A model generated the notes under the pieces. The model saw only the letters and a program-made list of their open reading frames with translations, made no database searches and had not been told where the DNA came from. This document shows, piece after piece, positions 36,593 to 49,900 of a stretch of 64,000 nt of DNA. Made by a program: the position numbers and the translations under genes. The stretch is from Erythroxylum novogranatense (Eukaryota; Streptophyta; Magnoliopsida; Malpighiales; Erythroxylaceae): NCBI GenBank assembly GCA_029891385.1, contig CM057233.1, forward strand, positions 36,811,540 to 36,875,539, in the 5' to 3' direction. How positions within the stretch are numbered: position 1 is the stretch's first letter; each line of letters opens with the position of its first letter.

Positions 36593-38482
36593 AGTTCGAT
36601 AATTATACTTTATAATGTGATGTACATTAATTTTATAAACTATGATCTATTTATGGTGTACTAGAGTAATTTAAGAATTTAAATGTATTATTGAGGTTAT
36701 AACAGTAATTATGGATATACTATAGATGGTTCTGAACTCGAATGAAAATTTCTCGAAATTTTTTTGAAAACTTCAAAAAGTTACGGAATGAGTTTGAACA
36801 AACTTTAAAAGCATCGAAATGCATTTTGAGGATTTAGGTGATACTTTTCAATGAAATTTGGATAATTTCTGGATGAATAGTATTTTTGGATGAATAGTGA
36901 ATCTACTTGAATAGTGATTTTGGAGACCTAAGCCCGAAAATTTGAAACATACCCAGAATAGGTATTAAAGTTTAATGATACTAAAATGGTTTGAAAATAA
37001 GTTCGTTCGGATTAATTTTGTAAGTTCCAAAAGTTTAGGGTTAAAATGCCCTTTTTGGAAAATAATGGGTATTAAGGATTTTAAACCCATTCGAAATTTT
37101 TTAAAGCATTCAATCAACAAGTATTGACCCTAATTTGAGTATTTTATGGTCAATTTGATGAAAAGATGGTTGTGGAATATTTTCGGAATTTAATTTAGTT
37201 AATTGGTGAATTCAATGCATTAAAGGGCAATTTGGTCTTTTTGTATTCATTAAAGGGGAATTAGGTATTTTTACAAGAAGTTAAGTGGAATGATGAGTCA
37301 TTAGAAGAGAACCAATTAAATGGTGACAAGTGACATGGGTAAAAGTGTAAATATGAGACATTTTGGTAAAGTTGTAATTATAAGATGTTATGAAGGATAA
37401 AGGTGTAATTATAATGGAAATGGGGGAAAATTGTAATTCAACAAAGCGTTATCTTCTTTAAACATTGGTGGCTGGCCATTGATGGGAGAAACATAGAGAA
37501 AGAGAGAAAAAAAGAAAAGAAAAGAGAGAGGAGAAGAGAGAGGTTCGATTATGGCCATAGAGGAGTGATCCAAACCATTTTTCATGCTCTTCTACCTCCA
37601 ATCAAGCATCTAACAAGATTTCATAACTATCAAAGTGAAGAGGAAGAAGAAAATGGGTAGGTAAGCTTACTTATCTTGTTGAAAAAAAATTGATTTGTTG
37701 GGTTATAGATTAGATTTGGTTTTGATGGTGTAAATTGCTCCCTAATTGCACCCTTTTGATGTAATATCAAATTTTTATTACATTAGAAGCAATTGGGAGA
37801 AGAAAATAAAGAAAACCTAATGTGTGAAGCCTTGGTCAAAGGTGAGATCTATTGCCTAAAGTATTTTATTTTTTCATTTGATGATTTAAGATTAATGAAT
37901 GACATTAGGAAGTTAGTTTAATGATGAAAGAGTGAAAGAAAAACCATGGAAATGATTAGATGAGTTTTCGGCCAAGATTAGGGTTTTAATGTTCTATGAT
38001 CCAAAATTCTATTTTGATGTTTTATGATGTTCATAGCATTATTTTAATGCTAATGAAGTAAAGAAATGAAAAATAATTGATTGGGAATTGGTTTTGCTTG
38101 AAATTTGGCCTAGAGTGCTTGATTTTGTAAAAAAAAAATTGTTAATGAAATTTTATGGCTTAAATGTGTGTTTTAAAATGTCATGGGAGTGAATTTGGAT
38201 TGGTTTTACGTGTCAAAAATCAAATGAAATTAATTTGGAAGAGTTTAATGTATAATATGTTAAGTTTAGCCTTAAGGACATTTTTAGTATAAAAATATGG
38301 TTATGAAGTAATAACCATGTGAATGTGATTAAGGATGTGGAGGTTATGTGGAAAGTAATGAGATTGACATGGTTTATGGTATATTTAATTGAAAAATGTA
38401 TTAAGGAGTTGAATGTATTGGTATTAGGTTTTCGTACCAAAAAATGAAGCCAACTGAAGGGTTTTGAAGTGGCAAAAAGGAA

Positions 38483-39375
38483 ACTAGCAAGATGTGAGTA
38501 TGTTTTAATTGTTTTATATGAGTAAATTATTTGCAAAAGAATTGATAACATATGAGTGTTCTTTAAATTGATTTTATGCAAATGATTTCTATTTATGGAG
38601 ATTAGCAAGTTGTGAGTATATTTTAATTGTTTTATATAACTTAGGGGGCGGTTGGTTCATATAGAAAATGGTAATAGAAATAGGAATAAATATAGTGATG
38701 AATGAGAAGATATTATCATTTTAATTATGATGGTTGATTAAGAGAAATGAATAATTACTATTATCATTAATAGTGGTTGGTTTGTAAAAATATTGAAAAA
38801 TAAAATTAATTATGTTTTAATTAATTATACTGTAATTAATTAATTACAATTTATTAACTAATTAAAATAGTATAATTAATTAATTATATTTTAATTAATT
38901 AATTTATTACAATATTTTAATTAATGAATAAATTATATTTTAATTAATTAATTACAATATTTTAATTAATGAATAAATTATATTTTAATTAATTATATTG
39001 TAATTAATTAATTAATAATATTATTAGTTAAAGAATACCAAACTTTACTAAACTAAAAAAATCAAGCATTGCTTTGGGTAAGGTAAGAATAAATAATGAT
39101 GACAAAGCTGCTATATTGAAGAATAAAGAATATTGGAGGAATGACTCTCATTCATCTCATAATGAAGAGGAATGAAGTAATGCCCAAAAATTAGAAATGA
39201 AAGTATAGGTCATCTAATCATAACCTCTTACTAAGCTTTATTTTTTATTTCATATCTATTCCTCTCTCCTCACACCCACCAAACAAGCACACCCTTAATT
39301 CTTTGTAAAAGAATTGATGACATATTGGTGTTCTTTAAATTGAGTTTATGCAAATGGTTTTCATTTGATCATGAA
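38483..39375. repeat. 118-bp direct duplication in G2, second copy split by a MITE
   Basis: Unit 1 (38483-38600) starts ACTAGCAAGATGTGAGTA. Unit 2 starts ATTAGCAAGTTGTGAGTA at 38601, is cut at 38643 by the MITE, and resumes at 39298 with TTGTAAAAGAATTGATGACA. Confidence 0.85.
38644..39294. mobile_element. Tourist-like MITE, 651 bp
   Basis: Flanked by TTA (38641-38643 and 39295-39297). Ends GGGGGCGGTTGGTT and, complemented, GGGTGTGCTTGTTTGG are imperfect inverted repeats. The interior is TTAATTAATTA-rich. Alignment of the duplicated unit around it shows the insertion site directly. Confidence 0.82.
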
Positions 39376-39624
39376 ATAAATATGTATACTAAGTTTAATG
39401 TAAGTGATATTTTGCAAATAAATATTGCTATCATAAATGTATGCTTTGGCAATATATGAGTTTTAAATTGAAAGTTAAATTTTATATGACTGGGAGTTAC
39501 ATTGAAATAATTCAATTATGAATCCTTCACACTTAATTTAGAAAATAAAATGAGTCATAAATGTAAGAGTTGCTTTTGCCTATGGTAAACCGCTAAGCTT
39601 TATACATGTTATTATATAGGTAAA

Positions 39625-39875
39625 TTTATAACGATTAACCTATTACGGGTAAGCGACGTAAAACCAGCTTCGTAAATAGTGATTAACCAGTCATGGGTAA
39701 GCGATGTAAAACTAATTTTGTGACTTGTTACGGGTAAGCGATGCAGAACCAGCTCCATAACTAGCGGTCTATAGTGGTTAACCTGTTACGGGTAAGCGAT
39801 GCATAACCAGCTCCATAAATAGTAGTTAACCAGTCACAGGTAAGTGAAGCAAAACCTGCTCCGTGACTTTATGCC
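39625..39875. repeat. Five-unit degenerate tandem array in G2, about 44-52 bp units
   Basis: Units follow the pattern GTTAACC(T/A)GT(T/C)AC, GGGTAAGCGATG, AACCAGCTCC, ATAAATAGT. Five diverged copies can be read; the core GGTAAGCGATG is the most constant part. Confidence 0.9.
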
Positions 39876-40259
39876 TAGCGTACCGTATGGTAAAGAAACT
39901 TGTGGTGGGCTATGTTGAGTAAGAAAAGTCATGAAAATAGTAATGCCACCATCATTTATGTTAAAAGTGATTTGAGAGGTACCATATTGTACCAATGCTA
40001 GTGGTTGGTTTATTTTTCAGTATTAAAGTTTTCAGAAAACTTATTGCCACCATTGTTTATTGATTAAGGAAAATGGGAAATGAAAACTTTTATATGATGA
40101 GTTTAATTTCGAAAAGCATTTCGAAAAAGTTTTTCAAAAAAATTAAAATTATGTTTTACGAAATGTTATGTTATTATCAGATTTAATGATAAATTGTTAT
40201 GGAAAATGTTTTCATCATGAGCTTTATGATTGTATGGAATATTGCAGTTATATTGCTAT

Positions 40260-41180
40260 TGAAGTGAATCACACGTTAATACAGCACTTAAAAACACAAT
40301 AGAATGCACGAGAAGGGGGGGTTGAATTGTGTATTCCCCTTTTTGAATATCTTTTAAAATTACTTGTTAGAATTAAGATTCTTTACAGAATTCTTATTAA
40401 TCCTGATTGATCAAACTTTTCAATGCTAAGTATATGAATAGTAAATAAAGATCAACTTTGAAACTAAAAGTGAGATAGAGAGTGAGAGTAGTAGACATGC
40501 AGATTTATCCTGGTTCACCCCAAACCATGGGCTACGTCCAGTCCTCAGAGTTTCTTCTGAGATTTCACTATCTCTTCAAACGTTATAGTATTCTTTCACG
40601 AGTCTCTTCAGGTCTCTACAACTAGTATTCTTTCACACTTAGCCTCTGCAGGCTATCTGTATAACTTTTCTTTTCAGAAAATATTTGAACACTCTGTTAC
40701 AGAAGGATAACGTTCAGCTAATTCGCACTTAATCGCTTTTTCTCGCTTTGTGTAATTTTTCTCAAAACAGCTAGCTCTTCAGTTTTCGACTTCGACTTGT
40801 ATTTATAGCCTTCTTCTCTAACTGCTTCTTGATTTTTGAATCTTGAATCTTTAAAGAAACAGTTAATCAGTTGAGTTCAGAATTAACTCGAATCGACTCT
40901 TTGTCTGTTTCTTTTTCTCGTCTCGCGTCTGCGTCTGCGTCGATTTTGTTTCAACTTCGTCATGTTTGACTTTTATCAACTTCGCCTCAGGTCCGACTAT
41001 TTTCTTGCAACTTCGCCTCGTACGCCATCTTCGCTCTGTCTCGAATTAAATCAGATACGTCATCTTCGTCTCTCCGAATTAAAGATATCGTCTGTGGATC
41101 GCTTTTGTTTTCTTGTATTTGATCTCACTATGTTTGTTATACATCAAAATCATTTTATGTAAAGTCATTTTGACTTAACA
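40260..41180 (-). repeat. 3' LTR of copia E, 921 bp
   Basis: The minus strand starts TGTTAAGTCAAAATGAC and ends GATTCACTTCA. Over 565 bp it is nearly identical to 52039-52603, implying a fairly recent insertion. Confidence 0.92.
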
Positions 41181-41331
41181 ATCTCCCCTTTTGAATATAA
41201 CAAATTACATACAAGAAAAGAAAAGAAAACAAAACAAAACTTATCTTCTTCATGTCTTCGTCAGTTGTGGTCACACCTTCTTCATCTGAACATCCTCTCC
41301 TCTTGATTATTTTCTTCTTTTCCGCTCTCCC

Positions 41332-43686
41332 CTATTTGTTATAATAAAAATGATTATTTATTCGGTTCTTCAGCCAGCTCGCTATCATCTTCTTTAGATC
41401 ATTCACCGTCTCCTTCATGTCATTGAGTTCACCACGTAATCTCGACTTCATCGACGAAGAGGCTTGATCGCGCCTGGCGATGGAGGAGCGAAAGGAATTG
41501 TAGTAGTATAGGCATCGAGGATGGAGTGTAGTCTTCATTAATCTCAAAAGTCGGTGGATGAATGAATGTTGCGACTTCAGAAGATTTAAATCAAAAGGAA
41601 CTGGCAAGATCAACAACTGCCTTCCTTGCAGGATAGGGCATGTTCTTCGATAGGCGATGTATTAGACAAAGGGCTAATCTGAAGAACTGTCGAACAAGGA
41701 ACTCGATAAATGTTCTGTTTTATACTTCCCTATTAGACGATCTTCCGCGATTTGTATGGCTGCGGCTCGCTTGATCTGGGTCTTGTGCAGGAATGCATGC
41801 TTCATCAATTTTCCGCACTTCTTTTGCAATCTGATCTGCGGACAGATCATCATCAACATTATCTTCAGGAAATAATTTTGACTTTCCCTTTGTAAAATCT
41901 TTTGGACGCCTTGGTTGAATATCTAGAACAACCTTTATCTCTGTGTTCTCTGTGATTGGGAACATAGTACACGGCAAGGTGGACGTCTTGAGGATATGGC
42001 AAATGATCGAGAAGCCTCAAGGTATCGTAAAAAGATTTCTCTTTTTCATTTAGTAACTGCCACGTGATACCATTAATCAACATAGGTTGCACCAGAGCTA
42101 CTATTTTCTTCACTGGTTCAACACCGATTATAATAGCATTGCTCAGATTGGTAATAACTTCTACCAATTTGATTTCCAGTCTATATTTCCTCAAGAACTT
42201 CTGGTAGTTATATACCTTCAGACTTGGTTCATCATCAGCCAAATCTGGTACTGAAGTTGCTTCTGGTTGTGTTCCCTTAGAAGTTTCTTGAACCGGCCAT
42301 TCTTCTGCTGGTTCCTCCTTTATAATGCCAGGTGTCTCATGAACTGTGCTTTCATCCACTGGTTCTTCTTGTTGAGCACTAGGAATTTCTTGAACTGCAT
42401 AATGCTCGGCTTCTACATTTCAACTTGAACGATGTCGCGAGTCTCTTTTGTAGACTAACGTCCTCAGCAGTTGAGATGCTCTTCTTTTGACTAACTTTCT
42501 TAGTCTTTTTCTCTGCTTCAGTTAGTTTTGCTGATTTCTTCACAAGAAATTTTCCTTTAACAGATGTTGCTTTTCTCTTCCTCTCAGTCTCTTTAGATCT
42601 TCTGGCCGTATCCTCTTCCAGAATAGAGACTAAGGATCTTGTGGCTTTGGATGCACAAGATTTAGAAGTTTCTTCTCGCCTTTGTTCTCTGGCAATCTTC
42701 TCTTCCTGTTGCCTCAGAGTCCTGATTCTTGGAGATCTCTTGGCTTTCTTCACAACTTCGCTCAAGAGACTTTCTCCTTGTCTCTTTGGCGCACTTTGCT
42801 TTGCCCTCTGAGATTGACTTTCTGCGATAAGAGGACTTGCCATTTTCATGAGAGGTCTCCCTAGCACTCTCCTTAATTCGGCAGTAGGCGATTTGATACT
42901 TACAGGCGATTGAAAACTTGAGACAGGAGTTTTCTTCAATATACGCTCCCCCTCAGTTCTTGGTTTCTTTGAAGAACCGACGTGATCTTTGTCTACTGTA
43001 TTCAGACCCATTCGCCGAATAGTATGAGCATCAATCTTGTTCTTCATCGGAGCAGTTAAGTCTTATACCTTAGTGCGATTTAATCTGGATTCCATAAAGA
43101 TCCTCGTCAAAATCATTCCATTAGGATAACTGGAAGTTTCCTTTAACCCCTTAACCATATAGTGAAAGATTAAGAAGGGTAGATCTATAGGATTTCGATT
43201 GAGAAGAAAGAACAGACATTGTTCCTCTAAAGTAGTCACCAAATGCCTTGAACCAACTCTAGGAAGAATGCAATTGAACAGGATTGCATGCAGAACCCTA
43301 GCCTTTGGAATCAGATTTGATTTCTTCCTTTCTCTTGAATCATTTGTGCCATAGAGCTGCCTCTTGACATCTTCTTCTTTCATTCCAACCGAGGACATCC
43401 ATCCGGCCTTGGTAGACAGTTTTTCACCAACGGATGGGCAATCAGTTACTTTCCTTATCAAATCCTTTGTAACAATAACTGATATTCTATCCACAGAGGA
43501 TACAATACTGTCTTCTACCAGACGAGTGTTCTTTCAGAACTCATATACCTCATCCGTATAGACAAGTTCTCGTATTTGAAAGAAGTTCTTCCAGCCAGCT
43601 CTTGTGATCTCAGGTTCTACATCCGTGCCGTCACCCCTTAGTGATTCAAAGTTCACAAGTCTTCCATAGATCATTGCTGCTTCCAT
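41332..43686 (-). pseudogene. Envelope-like / putative plant transposon protein region of copia E
   Basis: Downstream of RNase H, where Sireviruses carry an envelope-like ORF. Starts at ATG 43686 (MEAAMIYGRLVNFESLRGDG) and reads WKNFFQIRELVYTDEVYEF, then after a stop KARVLHAILFNCILPRVGSR and HYMVKGLKETSSYPNGMI, like the putative plant transposon protein domain. A Lys/Arg-rich segment follows (42379-43047), then an acidic segment (41720-42359), and a C-terminal helix LRGELNDMKETVNDLKKMI that could form a coiled coil. At least three stops or frame changes break it. The function of this region in Sireviruses is unproven. Confidence 0.72.
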
Positions 43687-43952
43687 TGTATAGAGCGAAA
43701 GATTATCTTCTGGAAAGCTTTTGAGTGAGAAGATTTTGAGAGAATTGGTAAAGTAGAAATGAACTGTCAGGAGATGATGAAAAGACTGCTATAATATCAT
43801 CTTCAGTCTACTTATAGGGTTATGGACTGATGGGTTCTCGAATCATTAAGAACCTCGAGTTTATCAGATATTTCCCTCCAAAAATCTTCTTTGTGAGAAA
43901 AGTTACCAGCTGTAACTCACTGTGTATAATGTCGTTAGTTTCTCATGTTATT

Positions 43953-44430
43953 TTAGCCTAACTGCTCATTTAGCATCACCATATTGAGATTGCGTCTTAT
44001 CTTCTGAAACCGTTCTTCACTCAATGGTTTAGTGAAGATGTCCGCCCATTGAAGCTCTATTTCAACAAACTTTAGAAGCACCACCTTTCTCTGAACGTAG
44101 TCTCTCAGGAAATGATGTCTGACTTCTATATGCTTTACTCTGGAATGCTGAATTGGATTCTTTGATAGGTTTATTGCACTGGTGTTGTCGCAATAAATTG
44201 GAATCTCCTCCTCCTTAACTGAATAGTCTTCAAGCTGATACTTGATCCACAAATCGTGAACAAAGAACATGGAAGACATGTATTCTGCTTCAGCGGTTGA
44301 TAGAACAATTGAGCTTTGTCTCTTGCTTGACCACGAGACTAGATTTCCTCCAAGAAAGTGACATCCTCCACTTGTGCTCTTTCTTTCGATTCTATCTCCG
44401 GCATAGTCCGCATCACAAGATCCGATTAAC
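43953..44430 (-). pseudogene. Copia E RNase H domain
   Basis: Reads STSGGCHFLGGNLVSWSSKR, LSTAEAEYMSSMFFVHDLW, IPIYCDNTSAINLSKNPIQH and VKHIEVRHHFLRDYV, and ends IFTKPLSEERF. These are the standard copia RNase H blocks including the CDN motif. A frame change lies near 44280. Confidence 0.9.
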
Positions 44431-44497
44431 TGAAATCTTTACCTTTCTCAAACATTAAGCAAAGATCAAGAGTACTGCGAGATATCTCAAAATTCTT

Positions 44498-45430
44498 TTA
44501 ACAAAGAAGAAATGAGACTCTCAGGATCGGCTTGAAATCTTGTACACAAGCATACACCCAATGAATATCGTGTCTACTTGTCAGAAGATACAATAAAGAA
44601 CCGATCATCCCTCTATATAGGGTTTGAGAACTATCATCAAATTTGACATGGATCGTCTCTTCAACAGTCTTTGAAGTCAGGTTGTAAACTCGAAATGCCT
44701 TAGACAATAATGAGTAACCTAGAAATATTCCTGGATAGGTCTTTGAATCGAATTTATCCAACAGCTCTCTCGTATTCAGAATGGAACATTTGCACCCGAA
44801 TGGATGAAAGTAGGATATGCTTGGTCTCCTTCCATTCCATAACTCGTAAGGAGCTTTCTTCAACATAGGTCGCAACAAGATCCTATTCTGAATGTAGCAT
44901 GCTGTATTCACAGCTTCTGCCCATAAATACTTAGGAAGATTCGTCTCACATAGCATAGTCCTTGCCATCTCTTGAATCGTCCTATTCTTTCTCTCAACAA
45001 CTCCATTCAGTTGTGGAGTTCTAGGGGCCGAGAAGTTGTGGGAAATTCCATTCTCCTCACAGAAAACTCTAAACTTCTCATTCTCAAATTCTCCGCCATG
45101 ATCACTCCTGATACTAGCTATAGACATTTCTTTTTCATTCTGTAACTTTCTGGATAGAGTTCTAAAGTACTTAAAAAACTCATCTTTGTGTGATAAAAAC
45201 AATATCCAACAAAATCGAGTAAAATCATCAACAATGACAAGTCCATATTTCTTTCTCGCTAAGACTTAATGTCCTTGTAGGACCAAACAAATCCATATGT
45301 AATAGTTCTAAAGGTCTTGAAGAAGTTACAAAATTTTTAGAAGAGAAAGAGGTTTTAACCTGTTTTCCTTTCAAACAATTTTCACAGAAATTTTTTTTGT
45401 CAAAACTTATTTTGGTAAACCTCTTACCAA
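44498..45430 (-). pseudogene. Copia E integrase fused by deletion to the end of RT
   Basis: Pre-integrase remnant near 45240-45420 (ENCLKGKQVKTSFSSKNFV, LELLHMDLFGPTRTLS). The integrase core 44700-45202 has IASIRSDHGGEFENEKF and APRTPQLNGVVERKNRT with the second Asp and the Glu of the DDE triad, then KAFRVYNLTSKTVEETIHVK. About 30 residues later it jumps to LYRGMIGSLLYLLTSRHDI, a block from the RT C terminus. Most of RT, including the YVDD box, is therefore deleted and the element cannot be autonomous. Confidence 0.9.
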
Positions 45431-45809
45431 ATCATGTTTTACCAATTTTGAAATATGTTTCAAAGAGACATGACCTAGCTTTTATGCCGATTAGTCTTTC
45501 TTCTTCGAAGATAGAAAACATGAGATATTTTGACTTTGAAAATCTTCTAAGTTGATTTTGTAAAGGTTGTTTCATCTCTTGGCGAGAGAAAAGTATAGAC
45601 CCATCTTTGTTTCGACTTCACAAAGATTTTGATTGAATGTAACTATAAAACCGAATCACACAACCGACTCACACTAATCAAGTTATGCTTTAAACCATCA
45701 ACAAGCGTTACATTATTTACGCATGCAAAGGAATCTTTGCCTATTTTCCCGATTCAATGATTTTGCCTCTTTGGTTGTCTCGAAAGTTACCGATCCTCCT
45801 TTCTATATT

Positions 45810-46519
45810 TCAAGGTCTAGGAACATAGACCTTCTTCCCGTCATGTCGCGAGCATCCACCGCCTAAATACCAATGGTGCTTGCCGTACTTCCAAGGAATG
45901 ATATCTGCAAGAGAAACTATTTTATTTCTTGGTACCCAAATTTTCTTGGGTCCTTTATGGTTAGTAGTATGCACATGATATGATCTTTGATGCATATTAC
46001 TCGGACGTTGATTAAAATATGTTATCCTATTTCTTCCTTTTGAGAGACAAATTTATTACGAGACCGAGTATTGTTTCCAAGAAACCCTAATCCATCTTAT
46101 CACTAGGATGTCTATATTTTCCTAGCATATCATTCATTTTCTTTGTACTCTCTGTGAAAGTAACTAGATCACCGATAGATTCTTGATCCTCGGTTTGAGT
46201 TGATTAATCTCATCCGATCCGTCTACAAGTTTCCTTTAACTTCTAACTCCTTTTTAAACAAATATTTTCTCTCTATTTTCTCAAGATTTCTAATATTCTC
46301 AGATACTTTTCTTCAACAGCTTTTCTTGTTTCGAATAGCATGAGAATCTTCTAATGATTCTGAATATGCATCATGCAAATTTTCGTAGTCGATTTTACCT
46401 CCTCATCACTATCTTCCTCGGCCATTAGGAAAATGTTTGCATGTTCGATGACTCGAGCCTCAGATTCGATTCAGATGAATCTAGGTCCTCCCATGTTGCC
46501 ATCATGCTTTTCTTGCCTT
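45810..46519 (-). pseudogene. Copia E protease region, decayed
   Basis: 45810-45995 reads KKIWVPRNK and WYLGGGCSRHDGKKV, where functional Sirevirus-like proteins have WYLDSGCSRHMTG. The catalytic Asp and Ser are changed to Gly here. The stretch to the gag end is full of stops. Confidence 0.75.
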
Positions 46520-46902
46520 CTACTCTTCTTGGGTTTCTTCTTGAGAGTAGGGCATTCGGACTTGTAGTGTCCAGCTGATTGCACTCGTAACAAATGATAG
46601 AAGACTTTTCGGCTTAGCTTCATCTTTTCCATTCTTTCTCGAATGTCCGGTTACTACGGGCTTCTTCTTCCACATGCGTCTTATCTTTCTGGAAATGAAA
46701 GATAATTCGTCATCTTCATCACTCGATTCTGAATCTGATTGGCTAGAGTTGTCATCTCTTGATTCTTCAATTTTCAATGCTTTTGATGACTTCCTCCTTC
46801 TCTGAGTCTTATGTTTCTTTTGTCCAGCCTTCAGTGCTATTGACTTCTCTCGCTTGGGCTTATCTTCAGCGTTGAGTTCAACTTCATGAATCTTTAAGGA
46901 TC
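46520..46902 (-). pseudogene. Copia E gag, C-terminal part with zinc knuckle
   Basis: Continues the gag begun at 51968 after the G3 insertion (GSLKIHEVELN). Contains a Lys-rich stretch, an acidic Ser/Asp/Glu patch (SQSDSESSDEDDEL) and a CCHC zinc knuckle near 46560-46610 (CYECNQ, then GHYKSECP in another frame; one base is missing). Confidence 0.85.
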
Positions 46903-46907
46903 CCAGC

Positions 46908-49900
46908 TGTTGGATCCCGTTTCCGAGACCCAACTTCTTACTCTTAATGCTATACTCATAACCCCACTGCTTATACACTTGATCAAGGGCACTCTTGAAT
47001 AGAATTCAAGACGAAAGGAAACAAGTAAAACAAGCTAAATCGGATCACGTGATGATATGGGAATCAAACACATGAATCGGAATGAAAAGTAGATAACAAA
47101 AAAGTCAAAACATATGAGACAAGTGGGTATTCAATTGTAACTAGAAGATAAACTTGGAATAAAAACAATGAATCGTAACAAATTCAAATATGAAACAAGC
47201 GGATCGGATACAAATCGGATACTAATGAAATCGAAGATTCAAATCGAATAGCATTACATGAGTCTGACATCCAAAGCGAAAACATAACAACTCTTGTCGC
47301 GTTGGAAACCTTGTACTAATCCATCCGAAATCGGTGTAAAAATCTTGTTCATTTCTTTCATCATTTAATCCATTTCATTTCATATCTAATCAAATAGTTT
47401 CCCTCTGTGGAAACTTATCCTTAAACTCATACTCATGTTAATCAATTCATAAGTTCATACTCAAATATTTCTTAGTCATATACTACCGTAAGGAAAATTC
47501 GGCAACATAACGACTGCACTTTAACCTATCAAAAAATCTGCAAATAGAAAAATTCACTTATAATAACATCACACATACATCATGATCAACCGGACCCTCC
47601 GTCCGGGATCTCAGCAGAAACGCAAACCTAGATTCTCAACCACTTCTAATCATTTTCATATCCATTCACATTTTCACATTCAACCACATATCACATCATC
47701 CATGTATATTCATACATATTCATATCAATATATCCCAAGTACATTTATAATTCAATCCACTTAATGTACAAACCAATCTACACAATCCAAAACCAATACA
47801 TTTCCAGTTCCATAATCCAAGAGTCTTAAACAAAATCATAATCCAAGATACATTTGGATCCAAATGTTTACAATGCTCTAAAGGCAATACAAGCCATAAT
47901 CATTTCCAGAAATCTTAAAACAAATACACAATTGACAAATTATGTACATTTACTGATGTCTTGACGTCTTTCATCCTATCTCCTGCACGAATACCTGGAG
48001 ATGGGGATGAAAGGGGGAGTGAGCTCGGAAGCTCGTGGATAACATGTTTATTAAACAAATGATAAGTAAATATTTTCAAACCTTTCTTTTTGTTGTTCAA
48101 AAACATCGAAGGTGTATTTTCCAAAAACTCTTTACTTTCCAAAAACTTTCATAAACATTTACAACTGCTTTCAAACCACCATCATTTGAAAATCTCAAAC
48201 CTTTTTACAGATTTTTTAGTATAAAAGCAATACATGAATCACATCACATATAAATGCACCACATTTCAAATAATATCAATTGCTATAACACATCAAAATG
48301 GTTTGGCATGTCCAAAACACATAATGACTACACAATTCCATAAAATGGTCTTGTGTAGTCGACACACGAGGAGTCCTAAAGGAACTCCATGCCACTTATG
48401 GGCAGCCGGAGAAGGCTATAAAATGAGACCAGTCTGACCGACTCCACATGAAGGACTATGCGAAACCCACATAACACGTAATCATGCATTGAAAAAGTTC
48501 TTTGCCCATATGGCACTTTTTGAAAACTTGCATTTCATGAGCATGACACATGTATACATTTCTTCAAAATTTCCAAATCAATCACATAGAAAAATGCATA
48601 CTTAAGACAATTGCAAATCATCCAAATATCATGTCACACAAGTTCTCATATTAAAACTTTCAACTTGGTAAAATCATTTGAAAATCCATTTGCTAAACAA
48701 TTTATAAACATTCTAAATCAATCATTTGCAAATCAATGGCTTATAAAAATTAACATTTATAATTCACTTATAATTTGAGAAATAAACACCTTACCCACCT
48801 CATGGTAAGCTTGTTCCAATCCTAACATTGCTCTTTCCTTCATTCTTTCTTCCCATATAAGTCACCTAAGCATAAACATCCAAAACCCATATCATAATCA
48901 TCATCTTTCACAAACCTATATGGTTTCCAAACTCTCTACATCATAATCTTCCAACTTAAAATCACCTAAGCCATGATCAACCCAAAACCAATATCCCAAT
49001 CATCATAATTCTCAAAATTGATTTCATGTTTTACAAGCCCATAAGATTTCTAACCTCTTCACATCATCATCTTCCACAATTCTTACTCATATAAGTTAGC
49101 ATAAAATCCCAATTAATTTCTCATCCCTAATTTAACATAACCCATAGTATATCACTTAAATTAACCCCATACTTAACAAACCCATAACCATCTTAGGATA
49201 AAACAACCAAAACTCAAGAAAAACTCAAACATTTAAAAACACCTCTTACCTTTCTCTCTCTAAATTTCGAAATCCTCATGGCTTAGAAGAAAATCTCTTC
49301 TCCTTCCCTCTCTTCCTTCCAGAATCCAAGGAAAAAGAAGCTTGAAAGGTCAAAGACTTACCTCTTCTTCCACCCTTCTTCATCTCTCCCACGATTCTTC
49401 TTCTTCTCTCTTCCTCTTTCTTCTTTCTTCTTCTTTCTTCTGGAATTTTCGTGTATCTTCTCCAAACCCACGACATTTCCCCCCCTTTTTATAGGTCAAG
49501 ACAATTAATGAAGTGTCATTTACCCTTTTGCCCTTGTCTTATAAGCTTTGATCTTAAAACCTTAAGTGAACTTCCGAATATGCCCCTGAACCTTTCTTTA
49601 AGTCTTGCTTACTTTTGGACAATTATTCTCACATCTAAATGAAGGAATTTACTAAAACTTCCTTCTAGAGAATTGTTTCTCTATGTCTTAACTTTATAAT
49701 GCCTCAAGAATCGTCCAATTCGGAGCACTATATCGAAAGTTATGCTCAAAACATGTTGGACACATCATTTTACTAACACAGATTCTAGAATTCACTTCTT
49801 TCCACAACTATACATTCTTAAAGGCTAAATTGAAATTTTATTTCTTCATAACAATTGTAGCCCCATGTCTTAAATTTATTTTGCCTCAAACCTAGCTTCA

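Noticed and set aside
39625..39875. CRISPR-like array
   Set aside because: Units are diverged and contiguous without unique spacers, inside a plant LTR.
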